64,000 nt of DNA, taken from assembly GCA_963833745.1 (NCBI GenBank), contig CAWHZD010000004.1, positions 1,116,001-1,180,000 on the forward strand, in the 5' to 3' direction. The stretch is from AP-15 sp963833745 (lineage in GTDB: Bacteria > Pseudomonadota > Alphaproteobacteria > ATCC43930 > CGMCC-115725). Under the pieces are notes generated by a model that was not told where the DNA came from, did not search any database, and saw only the letters and a program-made list of their open reading frames with translations. Both the position numbers and the translations under genes were made by a program. Shown here piece after piece: positions 16,827-24,555 of this stretch; within the stretch, counting starts at the first letter, position 1, and each line of letters starts with the position of its first letter.

Positions 16827-17318
16827 ATGACGACATCCGCCGAGCCCAACGTCGTACCCTTTCCCAAAGCGGAGAAGGTCAAGTCATCGACCGAGCGAAT
16901 TGGGGGAAGGCCGTGCGCAATTACGGCTATACCGGCGTGCCGTCGATCCTGATTAAGGCGCAACGCCGCCTCGGTGTGACGCCGCTGCAAATGAATATCC
17001 TGGTTCAGCTCCTACTATTTTTTCGATCCGACGCGGCCTCCCTTTCCCCGCAAGGTCGAAATCGCCGAACGGATGGGCGTGAGCGCCAAGACGATCCAGA
17101 TCAACATGCGCGCGCTTGAGCAGGCCGGATTGATTTATCGCGAAATCCGCAAGAAAGCCGCGGGCGACTACGACAGCAACATCTACCATCTCGATGGGCT
17201 GATTGCACGAGTGCAAGCGCTCGAACCGGAGTTCCGCCAAGAGCGGGAACAGCGCCAACGCGCGAAGCGTCAAGTCGAGATGCCGCGGGGTCGGCGGAAC
17301 TCGGATTTGAACGGCTAG
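16827..17318 (+). pseudogene. Frameshifted helix-turn-helix (replication initiator-like) protein
   Basis: Three frames join into one protein. The start 'MTTSAEPNVVPFPKAEKVKS' is in the first frame, 'KAVRNYGYTGVPSILIKAQR' and 'RLGVTPLQMNILVQLL' in the second, and 'RKVEIAERMGVSAKTIQINM' plus 'RALEQAGLIYREIRKKA' in the third. The shifts fall at a G run near 16905 and a T run near 17025. The middle part is a winged helix-turn-helix of the type seen in replication initiators and element regulators that lie beside integrases. Either the gene is dead or both homopolymers are misread. Confidence 0.7.
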
Positions 17319-17430
17319 ACGTGCGCCGCGTCGAGGGAACTGCCCCGACGCGGAACCCCTGCACATGGTAACAGCCGGTGCCGATGGTGTTCGGATTTCC
17401 GGAGAGGTCTCCAGGGGACGCACGTCGCCC

Positions 17431-17458
17431 GTGGGCCGCGGCGCAAGCCGCGGCCCAC
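17431..17458. terminator. Perfect 12-bp hairpin with GCAA tetraloop
   Basis: GTGGGCCGCGGC and its exact complement are separated only by GCAA, a GNRA tetraloop. It lies 113 bases after the broken HTH gene and is followed by a pyrimidine-rich CTTCTTCTT stretch, so it could end transcription of the integrase unit. The T run is weak. The rest of 17319-17695 holds no gene that I can see. Confidence 0.45.
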
Positions 17459-17695
17459 ACCTTCTTCTTGGATATATAGGCAAGCTCGGCTCGCGGCCGC
17501 TGTGATTTCGAACCTAACTTCCGCAACATGCAAACCATTGATCTAACAGGGGCCCGATCACGTTGCAGAAGTCTTGAATTGTGAACGGGTGCAGGGCGGC
17601 CCTCCCTAACCTTGCTCACCATCGTGGTAGCTCCCGGGGGCCTTATAAATTAGTGAGATACACCCGCATCGCACATTTGGAGCGCCCGCCCGGTA

Positions 17696-17942
17696 ATGAC
17701 CCTCGTCCAAATCCTGACAGCTGTGGTGGCTCTGTACGGCGCCTTCTTATCGACTGCCAATTTTCTCAACATGCTCCGGTCTAAGCGGTGGCGGGCCTCT
17801 TTTTCATTCGCTATGGGGCGTCTAGAGACTGCCAACCCCACTATTGAACTTCATATCGCTAATTCCGGCGAAGGCTTATCCCTCTGCATCCGGGAGCCCT
17901 ATTTGTGGTGGCGTGAGGGCCTCGACAGTGTTAGAACATAAA
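17696..17942 (+). pseudogene. 5' part of a small membrane protein gene cut by an IS1595
   Basis: The frame begins 'MTLVQILTAVVALYGAFLST', a single membrane anchor, and continues 'NPTIELHIANSGEGLSLCIR', a strand-rich beginning of a domain seen in membrane-anchored hypothetical proteins. It ends six codons into the edge of the IS1595. Base composition is lower in GC than the neighbours. The stretch at 18932-19282 plausibly supplies its missing C-terminal part. Confidence 0.5.
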
Positions 17943-18931
17943 GCGAACAATGTCCGGTTCGCGAGGCCATCATGCCCGATTTTCCGCGCTCCCTGATCGA
18001 GTTCCAGAGCTGCTTTCCGGATGAGGCGGCCTGCGTCGCCTACCTCTTCACGGCACGCTGGCGGCACGGCTTTGTCTGCCCCGCTTGCGGCGGAAGCAAA
18101 GCTTGGCAGCTACAAACCAAGGCCTGGACCTGGGAATGCGCCGGCTGTGGCAAACAGACTTCGGTGACCGCCGGCACGATCATGCACCATTCCAAGCTGC
18201 CGCTGACCACTTGGTTCTGGGCGGCCTATCTGATGGCGACCCATTCCAACGGCATCTCGGCACTGCAACTGCAACGCCAGCTCGCTCTGGGCTCGTACAA
18301 ATCGGCCTGGCTGATGGCCGCCAAGCTGCGCCGCAGCATGGTGGCGCCGGGCCGCAGCGCGCTCGCCGGCTGGGTCGAAGTCGACGAGACCGAGATCGTC
18401 TGCCGCAGCAAGAATGATCCGCTCACCGGTGGCGGCGGTCGTAGTCATCAGGGCAAGATCCTGGTCGTCGGGGCGGTCGAGATCGAGGATGGCAGAGCCC
18501 CCGGCCGTATCCGCCTCAGCCAGGTGCCCGATTACTCGGCTCACAGTCTGCACTCTTTTCTCAAAGCCAATCTCGCGCCCGGCGCCACCGCTAAGACCGA
18601 CGGATGGTCGGGATATCCCGGCGCCCCCGGTGTCAATCACGATCCCCACGTCGTCGGCAAAATGGCCGCCCATATCATCCTGCCCTGGGCGCACCGCGTC
18701 TTCTCCAATCTCAAGATCTGGGCCTTGGGCGTCTATCACGGCCTGCGCCGCAAGCACCTCCAGATCTATCTCGACGAGTTCGTCTTCCGCTTCAATCGCC
18801 GCCATACCCGGCATGCCGCATTCCGTTCCTTGCTCGGCATCGCCGCAGCCCACCCGCCCCTGCCTTACAACATGTTGATCTCACCGGAAGCAAAGGCATA
18901 AGCCTTTGCCGGCGAACGGCCCATTGTTATC
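17943..18931 (+). mobile_element. Second IS1595-family element (ISb)
   Basis: Imperfect inverted repeats share AACAATG...C.GTTCGC at about 17943-17965 and 18910-18931, flanking one transposase. Length is about 0.99 kb. I could not find an 8-bp target duplication. Confidence 0.75.
17972..18901 (+). CDS. IS1595-family transposase
   Basis: The intact 309-aa transposase has zinc-ribbon cysteines 'CPACGGSKAW' and 'ECAGCGKQTSVTAGT', the catalytic-core motif 'WVEVDETEIVCRSKND', the second Asp in 'AKTDGWSGYPG', and the rear motif 'PWAHRVFSNLKIWALGVYHG' with 'FRFNRR'. It belongs to the same family as the transposase at 14055 but is clearly a different element. Confidence 0.9.
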   Translation: MPDFPRSLIEFQSCFPDEAACVAYLFTARWRHGFVCPACGGSKAWQLQTKAWTWECAGCGKQTSVTAGTIMHHSKLPLTTWFWAAYLMATHSNGISALQLQRQLALGSYKSAWLMAAKLRRSMVAPGRSALAGWVEVDETEIVCRSKNDPLTGGGGRSHQGKILVVGAVEIEDGRAPGRIRLSQVPDYSAHSLHSFLKANLAPGATAKTDGWSGYPGAPGVNHDPHVVGKMAAHIILPWAHRVFSNLKIWALGVYHGLRRKHLQIYLDEFVFRFNRRHTRHAAFRSLLGIAAAHPPLPYNMLISPEAKA

Positions 18932-19282
18932 AAAAGCCTGATGCTTTACCTTACCCGTTGTCGTCGTCTTTGGTTGCCCACACATATATCGAAATACGTT
19001 CACTATATACTGCGCCATCATAAGTTGTTTTTTCGTACCGGGGCGTTTAGTGGCGGGTGGATATTGGAGTGCTCGTCCACGCTACCGGCCGAGGTACTCC
19101 CCGGTCACTCAATAACAATCATACTTAACGGAAAGGAGATTGTAGATTACCTCAGGCGTGTTGACCCTCCCATTGATAATTATTGGCTTTTTTTCTCAGT
19201 CGACGATGCAGTCGGCAATGACCACGATAGCCCTTTTTTATCGGTCAATCTCGCTGACGAGGATTTTCCGGTGTGGCCGTGA
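18932..19282 (+). pseudogene. Probable 3' part of the interrupted membrane protein gene
   Basis: An AT-rich open frame after the IS1595 encodes 'GGWILECSSTLPAEVLPGHS' followed by 'ITIILNGKEIVDYLRRVD' and a polar end. The 'LP..L.PG..I.I.L' pattern is what would be expected after the 'IANSG' strand of the 5' part at 17696. That both flanks come from one gene is inferred from position, composition and pattern; no target duplication proves it. The bases 19283-19468 contain nothing further. Confidence 0.4.
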
Positions 19283-19468
19283 GGGGCGCGCTCCAATGGC
19301 CCCATCGCTCGAGGGCCGACGCACTGAACCGGAAGCGCCTGAGAGTGTATTTCGGGCTGTCGAAATTGTTTAATTTTCGCACGCTACTGCTTAAAACCCT
19401 GCTCCAGGAAGCCGCTAGCACCATCTATGTTGGATGCCGGTGAGGAAAACCTCTTTCGCTTCATTAGG

Positions 19469-19774
19469 ATGGGACAAAGCAAGCTGAGAAGCCGGACGCG
19501 AGAGGCGGTGCTCGCTTCTGAGCCACGGTGCATCTACTGCCCTAATCCGCCGCCGTTGACATTGGAGCACATGCCGCCGCTCGGGATGTTCCGGAACCGC
19601 CATCGGCCGGGTGCCATGGAGTACGGTGCCTGCGAAACTTGCAATAACGGGACGCGGGGTTCAGACACAGTCGCCGCCGTTATGGCGCGCCTGCATCCGG
19701 ACAACAGAAGGGGTAGTTGGCAAGCTGAGGAGATCGGCAGGCTCGTCTCGGCACTTGACCAATTCGCGCCCGGT
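19469..19774 (+). pseudogene. HNH-endonuclease-like protein truncated by IS256
   Basis: The frame (an ATG at 19427 is an alternative start) shows an HNH/zinc-finger core: 'EPRCIYCPNPPPLTLEHMPP' with a Cys-x2-Cys knuckle and a Glu-His pair, then 'CETCNNGTRGSD' with the second Cys-x2-Cys-Asn. Such proteins cleave DNA and occur in restriction, intron and phage contexts. The reading frame runs straight into the left end of the IS256 copy at 19775, so its C-terminus is lost. Confidence 0.65.
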
Positions 19775-19806
19775 GGGTCGTGTCCCTTGGAGTGGTGTAG
19801 GAGCTG

Positions 19807-19867
19807 TGGATAAGTAGCCCGCCGCCGTGGACCGCCACGAGTCAGGCGGCGGCGGGCTACTTATCCA
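19807..19867. repeat. 20-bp inverted repeat inside the IS256 leader
   Basis: TGGATAAGTAGCCCGCCGCC (19807-19826) is repeated as its exact complement at 19848-19867 with a 21-base spacer that itself can pair (GTGG/CCAC). It lies between the IS left end and the transposase start at 19938. Strong leader hairpins of this kind are known in IS elements to block translation driven by outside promoters; that role here is inference. Copy 2 of the element lacks it. Confidence 0.85.
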
Positions 19868-19937
19868 TAGCGGCGGTCATCGCGGGTCTTCGGTAGGGTT
19901 TTGGTCGCCAACTTCAACGCGAACCAAGGACCCGACG

Positions 19938-20840
19938 ATGACCGACGAGATGATGAGCCTTCGCACGCTTTTGGAGAAGAGTTCGGATGCCGAGCTACTG
20001 CGCGAGATGGTGGGTTTTGCGGCGCAGCGGCTGATGGAGCTGGAGGTCGAGGGCTTGACCGGCGCCGCGCACGGCGAGCGCAATCCCGAGCGCCTCAACC
20101 ACCGCAACGGGTACCGCGACCGGGTGTGGGAAACGCGCGCCGGCACGGTCGAGCTGCGCATCCCCAAGCTGCGCCGGAGCTGCTACTTCCCGGCTTTTCT
20201 GGAACCGCGGCGGATGGCCGAGAAGGCGCTCGCGGCGGTGATTCAGGAAGCTTACGTCCACGGCGTGTCGACCCGTTCGGTCGACGATCTGGTCCAGGCG
20301 ATGGGCATGACCGGAATGTCCAAGAGCCAGGTCAGCCGGCTGTGCGCCGAGATCGACGACAAGGTCGCTGCCTTTCTCAACCGGCCGCTGGAAGGCGAGT
20401 GGCCCTATCTGTGGCTCGATGCGACTTACCTGAAGGTGCGCGAGAACGGGCGTATCGTCTCGGTCGCCGTCATCATCGCGGTGGCCGTCAACGGCGATGG
20501 CCGGCGCGAGGTGCTGGGCATCGCGATCGGCGCGTCGGAGGCCGAGACTTTCTGGACCGACTTCCTGCGCTCGCTGGCGCGGCGCGGCCTGCGCGGCGTC
20601 AAGCTGGTGATCTCGGATGCGCACGAGGGGCTGAAGGCAGCGGTCGCAAAGGTGCTGCATGCGTCCTGGCAGCGCTGCCGGGTACACTTCATGCGCAACG
20701 TCCTGGCCCATGCCGGCAAGCAGGGCCGCCGCGTCGTCGCCGCCTTCATCGCCACCGCCTTCGCCCAGGAGGATGCCGAGATGGCCCGAGCCCAATGGCG
20801 CCAGGTCGCCGATCAGCTCAGGCCCAAAGTGCCCAAGCTT
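19938..20840 (+). pseudogene. IS256-family transposase, C-terminus deleted
   Basis: The first 301 codons are intact and match copy 2 (33392-34591): 'MTDEMMSLRTLLEKSSDAEL', the catalytic Asp region 'YLWLDATYLKVRENGR' and the second Asp in 'KLVISDAHEGLKAAV'. The Glu region ('HSTNPLERLNGEIKRR') lies in the deleted part, so the protein cannot be active. Confidence 0.9.
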
Positions 20841-21724
20841 GGCTCTGTTGCAAACTTCCAGCTGTGGCGCGTGATGCGCCTGCGCGAGGTCGTGCTCGCG
20901 CTCACGCGGCCTCGAGCCGCTCACCGACCAGCTGGACGGCTTCGGTCAGCGCGCATGCGCCGAGGCCGAAGGCGCGCTCGACCAGGCGCGCCTCGCCAAG
21001 GATGTCGCGCGTGAGGTTGAAGATCGCCGCCTGACCCTTGCGGAGCGCACGCATCACCTCAAAGCCCTTGATCGTCGCATAGGCCGTCTTCATCGACTTG
21101 AAACCGCGCACCGGCCGGATCAGCTGCTTGAGCTTGCCGTGGTCGGCTTCGACGATGTTGTTCAGATACTTGACCTGCCGGTGCTGGGTGTCCTTCGGGC
21201 ATTTGCCTTCGGCCTTCAGCGCGGCGAGAGCGGCGGCATAGGTCGGCGCTTTGTCGGTGTTGATGACCTCAGGCTGTTCCCAATCCTTCAGCCCCCTGAG
21301 AGCCTTGGCAAGCAAACGCTTCGCCGCCATCGTGTTCCGCGTCGGCGAGAGATAGAAATCGATCGTGTTGCCCAGCTTGTCGACAGCTCGGTAGAGGTAA
21401 GACCACTTGCCGCAGACCTTCACGTAGGTCTCGTCGACCCGCCAGCTCCGCGAGCGCGGCCAGCGCCAGTGCCAGCGCAGCCGCTTCTCGATCTCGGGCG
21501 CGTACCTCTGCACCCATCGGTAAATGGTCGAGTGATCGACCGACACGCCGCGTTCGGCCATCATCTGCTCGAGATCGCGATAGCTGATACCGTAACGGCA
21601 ATACCAGCGCACCGCCCAAAGCACGATCTCACCCCCAAAGTGGCGCCCCTTGAAGTCCGACACGGCCCCGCCCCCCTCGCTCGAGGCGTCCATCGCAGAG
21701 CGCCGAAGGCTTTGCAACAGAGCC
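20841..21724 (-). mobile_element. IS6-family element, copy 1 (complete, minus orientation)
   Basis: The ends read GGCTCTGTTGCAAA at 20841 and its complement at 21711-21724, the standard IS6/IS26-type terminus. Length is 884 bp, the same as copy 3. No 8-bp target duplication is present: the left flank is a truncated IS256 and the right flank is unrelated, so DNA next to it has been deleted. Confidence 0.93.
20902..21693 (-). CDS. IS6-family transposase
   Basis: The start 'MDASSEGGG' (21693) gives a 263-aa DDE transposase. Marks are 'VLWAVRWYCRYGISYRDLEQ', the helix-turn-helix 'RGVSVDHSTIYRWVQRYAPE', catalytic Asp in 'SWRVDETYVKVCGKW', Asp in 'VINTDKAPTY' and Glu in 'NNIVEADHGKLKQLI'. All three catalytic residues are present, so this copy should be active. 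IS6-type enzymes move by replicative, often IS-targeted transposition that forms cointegrates and adjacent deletions. Confidence 0.93.
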   Translation of the reverse strand: MDASSEGGGAVSDFKGRHFGGEIVLWAVRWYCRYGISYRDLEQMMAERGVSVDHSTIYRWVQRYAPEIEKRLRWHWRWPRSRSWRVDETYVKVCGKWSYLYRAVDKLGNTIDFYLSPTRNTMAAKRLLAKALRGLKDWEQPEVINTDKAPTYAAALAALKAEGKCPKDTQHRQVKYLNNIVEADHGKLKQLIRPVRGFKSMKTAYATIKGFEVMRALRKGQAAIFNLTRDILGEARLVERAFGLGACALTEAVQLVGERLEAA

Positions 21725-21741
21725 CCCTGGCCTTGGCCGTT

Positions 21742-21876
21742 ATGGCCTTCACCCTTGGTGCGTCCTTTGTCCCACATCCGGCAGACGCGAGGCCGAAGAC
21801 CCAGACTTGTGCCCCCAATGACGATTGGGAAGGTGAGGATGACGGGGACCCCGGGCATTACAACTGCCCTCCCTGA
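21742..21876 (+). CDS. Small exported protein, probably 5'-truncated
   Basis: The frame reads 'MAFTLGASFVPHPADARPKT' and then 'QTCAPNDDWEGEDDGDPGHY' ending in 'NCPP'. It looks like the end of a signal peptide followed by a very acidic 25-residue mature part with two cysteines. It begins 17 bases after the IS6 copy, which may have removed the true start. No family is recognised. Confidence 0.35.
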   Translation: MAFTLGASFVPHPADARPKTQTCAPNDDWEGEDDGDPGHYNCPP

Positions 21877-22125
21877 CTCGGACCCCTAAATTCGTCCATA
21901 GGAAACCCGCGCACCGGGAATTTGCTGCGCTGGATCGAGGCCAGCGCAGCAATGACACGTTGGGTCGGGCTATCGAGGCTGGGGATGCTGACGTGCTCGC
22001 TAAGGCGATGAATAGCGGCAAGGTGAGGGTGAGGGCCAAGGGCGACTGACAAACGCACCAGTGGCCGGAAAACCGGCCCTCATAGCGGGAAGAAGGGGCA
22101 ACCCGAAGGCTACCCCTTCCCTATC
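21877..22125 (+). other. Gap with a C-terminal ORF fragment
   Basis: An open plus-strand frame ends at 22049 with 'LDRGQRSNDTLGRAIEAGDA' and 'DVLAKAMNSGKVRVRAKGD'. It looks like the tail of a real protein but has no start here. The remainder is the left flank of the long-TIR transposon. Confidence 0.35.
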
Positions 22126-22299
22126 TGTAGCGGCTTGAGATTATCGGCGGCCGGGCTCGCAATCATCGGCGATTTGGACGCACGCTTGGCGAGATTATCG
22201 GGCGCGGCTGGCTCACGCTCGGTGATCCCAGGCTCATAATGATTGAGACGGACTTGCAATCATCGGCCCCGGCTCACGCTATTTGAGACGGATGGCACG
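22126..22299 (+). repeat. Left long terminal inverted repeat
   Basis: This 174-bp repeat is matched by the complement of 23410-23581. It contains four pairs of short direct repeats, the likely transposase-binding sites. Confidence 0.9.
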
Positions 22300-22419
22300 T
22301 TTCCTGCCTGACAGCCATCGCCGATCGGTAGAACGCTTTTGCCAGTTCTCAACGGACAAGAAATTCGTATAGGGTTTCAAGGTATGCAAACCTGAAGCCT
22401 GAACGGATTTCCTGCCGCA

Positions 22420-22551
22420 ATGCCGACCGCCGCCATCGGCTATGCCCGCGTATCGACCGAGGACCAGAACCTCGACCTGCAGCGCGACGCGCTGAACCGC
22501 GCCGGGGGCCCCCGCATTTACGAGGATCCCCACCCAGAGCGAATTTCGTGA
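22420..22551 (+). pseudogene. N-terminal fragment of a serine resolvase
   Basis: The frame reads 'MPTAAIGYARVSTEDQNLDL' then 'QRDALNRAG', the catalytic start of a resolvase/invertase, including the nucleophilic Ser in 'YARVSTEDQ'. After about 37 codons it breaks into the ATPase sequence. The 120 bases upstream, between the TIR and this ATG, may have held the res site. Confidence 0.8.
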
Positions 22552-23382
22552 ACGGGCGCTGCGCGAACTCGTCCGCAAGAGCAAAAAGCCGGTCGTGCTG
22601 TTTGTCGACGAGGCCCACGCCCTCCACTTCCGGACGCTAAGAGGCCTGAAACAACTGTGCGAGGTGGTGGCTGACGGCGGCGCCATGCTGTCGATCGTGC
22701 TCGCGGGCCACCCCAAGCGGAGGAAATCGGCTCCCGCTTCGCCGTCTTTCCGTTCGAAGGCATGGCCGGCCACCAAGCCGACTACATCGCCTGGCTGCTC
22801 GAACGTTGCCGAGCGGAGAACGCCGAACCCGCCACGATCATCGAGTCGGCAGCGGTCGATCTGCTTGCCGCGCGGCTGCGCACGCCTCTGCAGATCGAAC
22901 AATATCTGACGCGCGTTTTCGAGAAGAGGGGTCATCGGACGATTTGCTCAAAATCGCACGCTAAGCTGAACGCTGAGTAAAATCAGCGGCTTTCAAAAAC
23001 GCTCGTTTGCGCAAGTGATCGCATGGAGACGGCGAATGATGGGAAATCTCCTTTCAAAACCCTCTTTCAGAGCCCGTCTGAAAGGCAATCATCAAGCGAA
23101 CACCTGTTAGCGTGCAATTTTGAGCAAATCGTCCGGTGACCCCAAGAACTTTGAAGCCGGCGAGAAGGTCGTCACCGCCACCCTCGCCGAAACCGTGCTC
23201 TCCCCACGCGGATCGACGATCTCGAGCCGCGGTTCACCCGCTATGGCTACGACGTGAGGAGCATCGCCGAGGAATTCCACATCAAGCCGGCCGACGTGCG
23301 CCTGTTTCTCCAGGGCCAACTCGACCTCGCCCGCTCGCGCGAACTCACCGAGCAGATGCTCGTCGCGGGCCTCCCGGTATGA
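22530..23382 (+). pseudogene. ExeA/TniB-like AAA ATPase of a transposition system, broken
   Basis: The first piece encodes 'KKPVVLFVDEAHALHFRTLR', a Walker B segment, then 'AMLSIVLAGHPK' (sensor-like). A one-base shift near 22720 leads to 'SRFAVFPFEGMAGHQADYIA' and 'TPLQIEQYLTRVFEK'. The gene is then split by a 216-bp miniature element and resumes 'NFEAGEKVVTATLAETVLSP'. Another shift near 23208 leads to 'SIAEEFHIKPADVRLFLQGQ' and the stop at 23382. The Walker A half is missing, lost at the junction with the resolvase stub. Partner ATPases of this type activate a DDE transposase and choose targets. Confidence 0.75.
22928..23143. mobile_element. 216-bp Tn3-derived inverted-repeat miniature element (TIME-like)
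   Basis: The ends are GGGGTCATCGGACGATTTGC... and GGGGTCACCGGACGATTTGC..., running 37-38 bases to ACGCTAA(G). This is the length and the GGGG...ACGNTAAG pattern of Tn3-family terminal repeats. The 140-base centre is non-coding. The element splits the ATPase gene; removing it restores a continuous frame around 'VFEK-NFEAGEK'. The flanking 5-mers are AAGAG and AAGAA, an imperfect version of the 5-bp duplication made by Tn3-family elements. Confidence 0.8.
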
Positions 23383-23409
23383 GGCTGAAAAAAACCCTCC
23401 TTTTCCTGC

Positions 23410-23581
23410 CGTGCCATCCGTCTCAAATAGCGTGAGCCGGTGCCGATGATTGCAAGTCCGTCTCAATCATTATGAGCCTGGGATCACCGAGCGTGAGCCA
23501 GCCGCGCCCGATAATCTCGCCAAGCGTGCGCCCAAATCGCCGATGATTGCGCCCGGCCGCCGATAATCTCAAGCCGCTACA
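23410..23581 (-). repeat. Right long terminal inverted repeat
   Basis: This is the inverted partner of 22126-22299, ending CTACA at 23581. Confidence 0.9.
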
Positions 23582-23852
23582 CGTAGGGGAGCCTTCGCGG
23601 AGCGAAGGCCGACGCAGAGAGCGAAGCGAAACCCGCGAGCCGGTGCCGCCATTCGGACAGGTGTTGCAACAGTCACTCAGCCCCGCAAGGCTCGCCAAAC
23701 CTGCCGGCAAGGTCGAGCGGTTTACTCCGTCCTGGTCACGCGGCGCGCGCGGCCCGCCGTCGCCAGGGCAAGAAACCGATCACGGATGGTGGCGAAATAG
23801 GGCCGGCACGGGCGGCGTTAATGCACCGGCAGCCGCGCCGCGCCCACCCGAT
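23582..23852. other. Gap to the right of the long-TIR transposon
   Basis: No gene is supported. The first bases (GTAGGGGAGCCTTCG) are roughly the complement of the left flank of the element (GAAGGCTACCCC), so an older, longer inverted repeat may have extended beyond the TIR. Confidence 0.4.
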
Positions 23853-24353
23853 TTAGCCGAGCTTCACCAAGGAGCCGCTGATGTGGCATCCCATAAAAGA
23901 TGCCCCTTGATCATGGATATCGGCTTCCGCTCGGAAATGCTGACCGCTATTAGCAAACTCGAACACCGTGTTGTTCGATGCATACACAAATTGATCGATC
24001 AACTGTGGCACTAACGTTACGATAATAGGGGTACTTCCGTCAGTATCTGCGATTTCAGAGTGGAGTTTGAACAGCGCGCCACTTCCTGCCGAGATATCAC
24101 ATGACACGTTGGTAATTTCTAATCGTGACATTGGCGGAACAACGCTAAAATCGATGGTGCATTCGAAGTTCGAGAAATTTCCTCGAATACAGGTATACTT
24201 ATCTGAGTACTCTTGATAGGGGGCGCGCGATCGTTCGACTAACTTACCATTGTCCTGCATCTTCTCCGCGGCAGCGATCCCCGAAACCCCGGCAACACCG
24301 CCGAAAAGGGCGACGACGGCGGCGATATGACGGAATGTTGTAAATTTCGGCAC
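23853..24353 (-). CDS. Secreted hypothetical protein
   Basis: A GTG at 24353 preceded by GGGAGGATATC is the likely start ('MPKFTTFRHIAAVVALFGGV'), giving about 166 aa with a signal peptide cleaved near 'GIAAAEK'. The mature part contains paired cysteines ('YTCIRGNFSNFECTIDF', 'VSCDISAG', 'GCHISG') and many beta-strand-like stretches. GC content is lower than the neighbourhood, suggesting transfer. No family is recognised. Confidence 0.55.
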   Translation of the reverse strand: MPKFTTFRHIAAVVALFGGVAGVSGIAAAEKMQDNGKLVERSRAPYQEYSDKYTCIRGNFSNFECTIDFSVVPPMSRLEITNVSCDISAGSGALFKLHSEIADTDGSTPIIVTLVPQLIDQFVYASNNTVFEFANSGQHFRAEADIHDQGASFMGCHISGSLVKLG

Positions 24354-24555
24354 GATATCCTCCCGAGCGGTTGCACCCATTGTGCGGCACCGCTGTAGGA
24401 TGAATTTATCGTTAATGTCTACTACATTACGGCAGTCTCGATTGTGCCAGTCAAAATGACGGTAATTCCATCTTCGTCATACACTGGTCAGCAACGCCTC
24501 GCTCAGCATTGTCACAGAAAATCGTGAGATCGATGCCCTAACCCTTTGATGTGGC

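Larger units (their letters stand above)
19775..20840 (+). mobile_element. IS256-family element, copy 1, right part deleted
   Basis: It starts with the full left inverted repeat (GGGTCGTGTCCCTTGGAGTG...), matched by the right repeat of copy 2 at about 34630-34659. Over the shared region it appears identical to copy 2 apart from a 78-bp segment (19792-19869) missing from copy 2. It ends abruptly where the IS6-family element begins at 20841; the last quarter of the transposase and the right repeat are gone. Confidence 0.9.
22126..23581 (+). mobile_element. Non-autonomous transposon with ~173-bp terminal inverted repeats
   Basis: The element begins TGTAG at 22126 and ends CTACA at 23581. Left (22126-22299) and right (23410-23581) repeats agree except for a 2-base indel and about three substitutions. 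Each carries duplicated short motifs in the same order: GAGATTATCGG twice, AATCATCGGC twice, GGCTCACGCT twice, TTGAGACGGA twice. This resembles arrays of transposase sites in Mu/Tn7/Tn5053-like and IS21-like ends. Inside are a resolvase N-terminus and an ATPase gene with no transposase, so it is a deletion derivative. No 5-bp target duplication is evident. Confidence 0.8.

Noticed and set aside
16827..17318. Programmed frameshifting in the HTH gene
   Set aside because: Two shifts of different type at different homopolymers and no slippery-site plus stem arrangement; decay or sequencing error is simpler.
19901..21034. 377-codon Arg/Ala/Gly-rich frame overlapping IS256 and IS6
   Set aside because: Out-of-frame shadow of the transposase; runs across two unrelated elements.
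21139..21741. Front part of the plus-strand frame that ends in the small exported protein
   Set aside because: Antisense of the IS6 transposase; only the part after the IS end (from 21742) was kept as a candidate.
22126..23581. CRISPR-like reading of the repeated motifs in the long TIRs
   Set aside because: Motifs occur only in pairs, are of unequal spacing and are mirrored at the other end, as in transposon ends; no cas genes are present.
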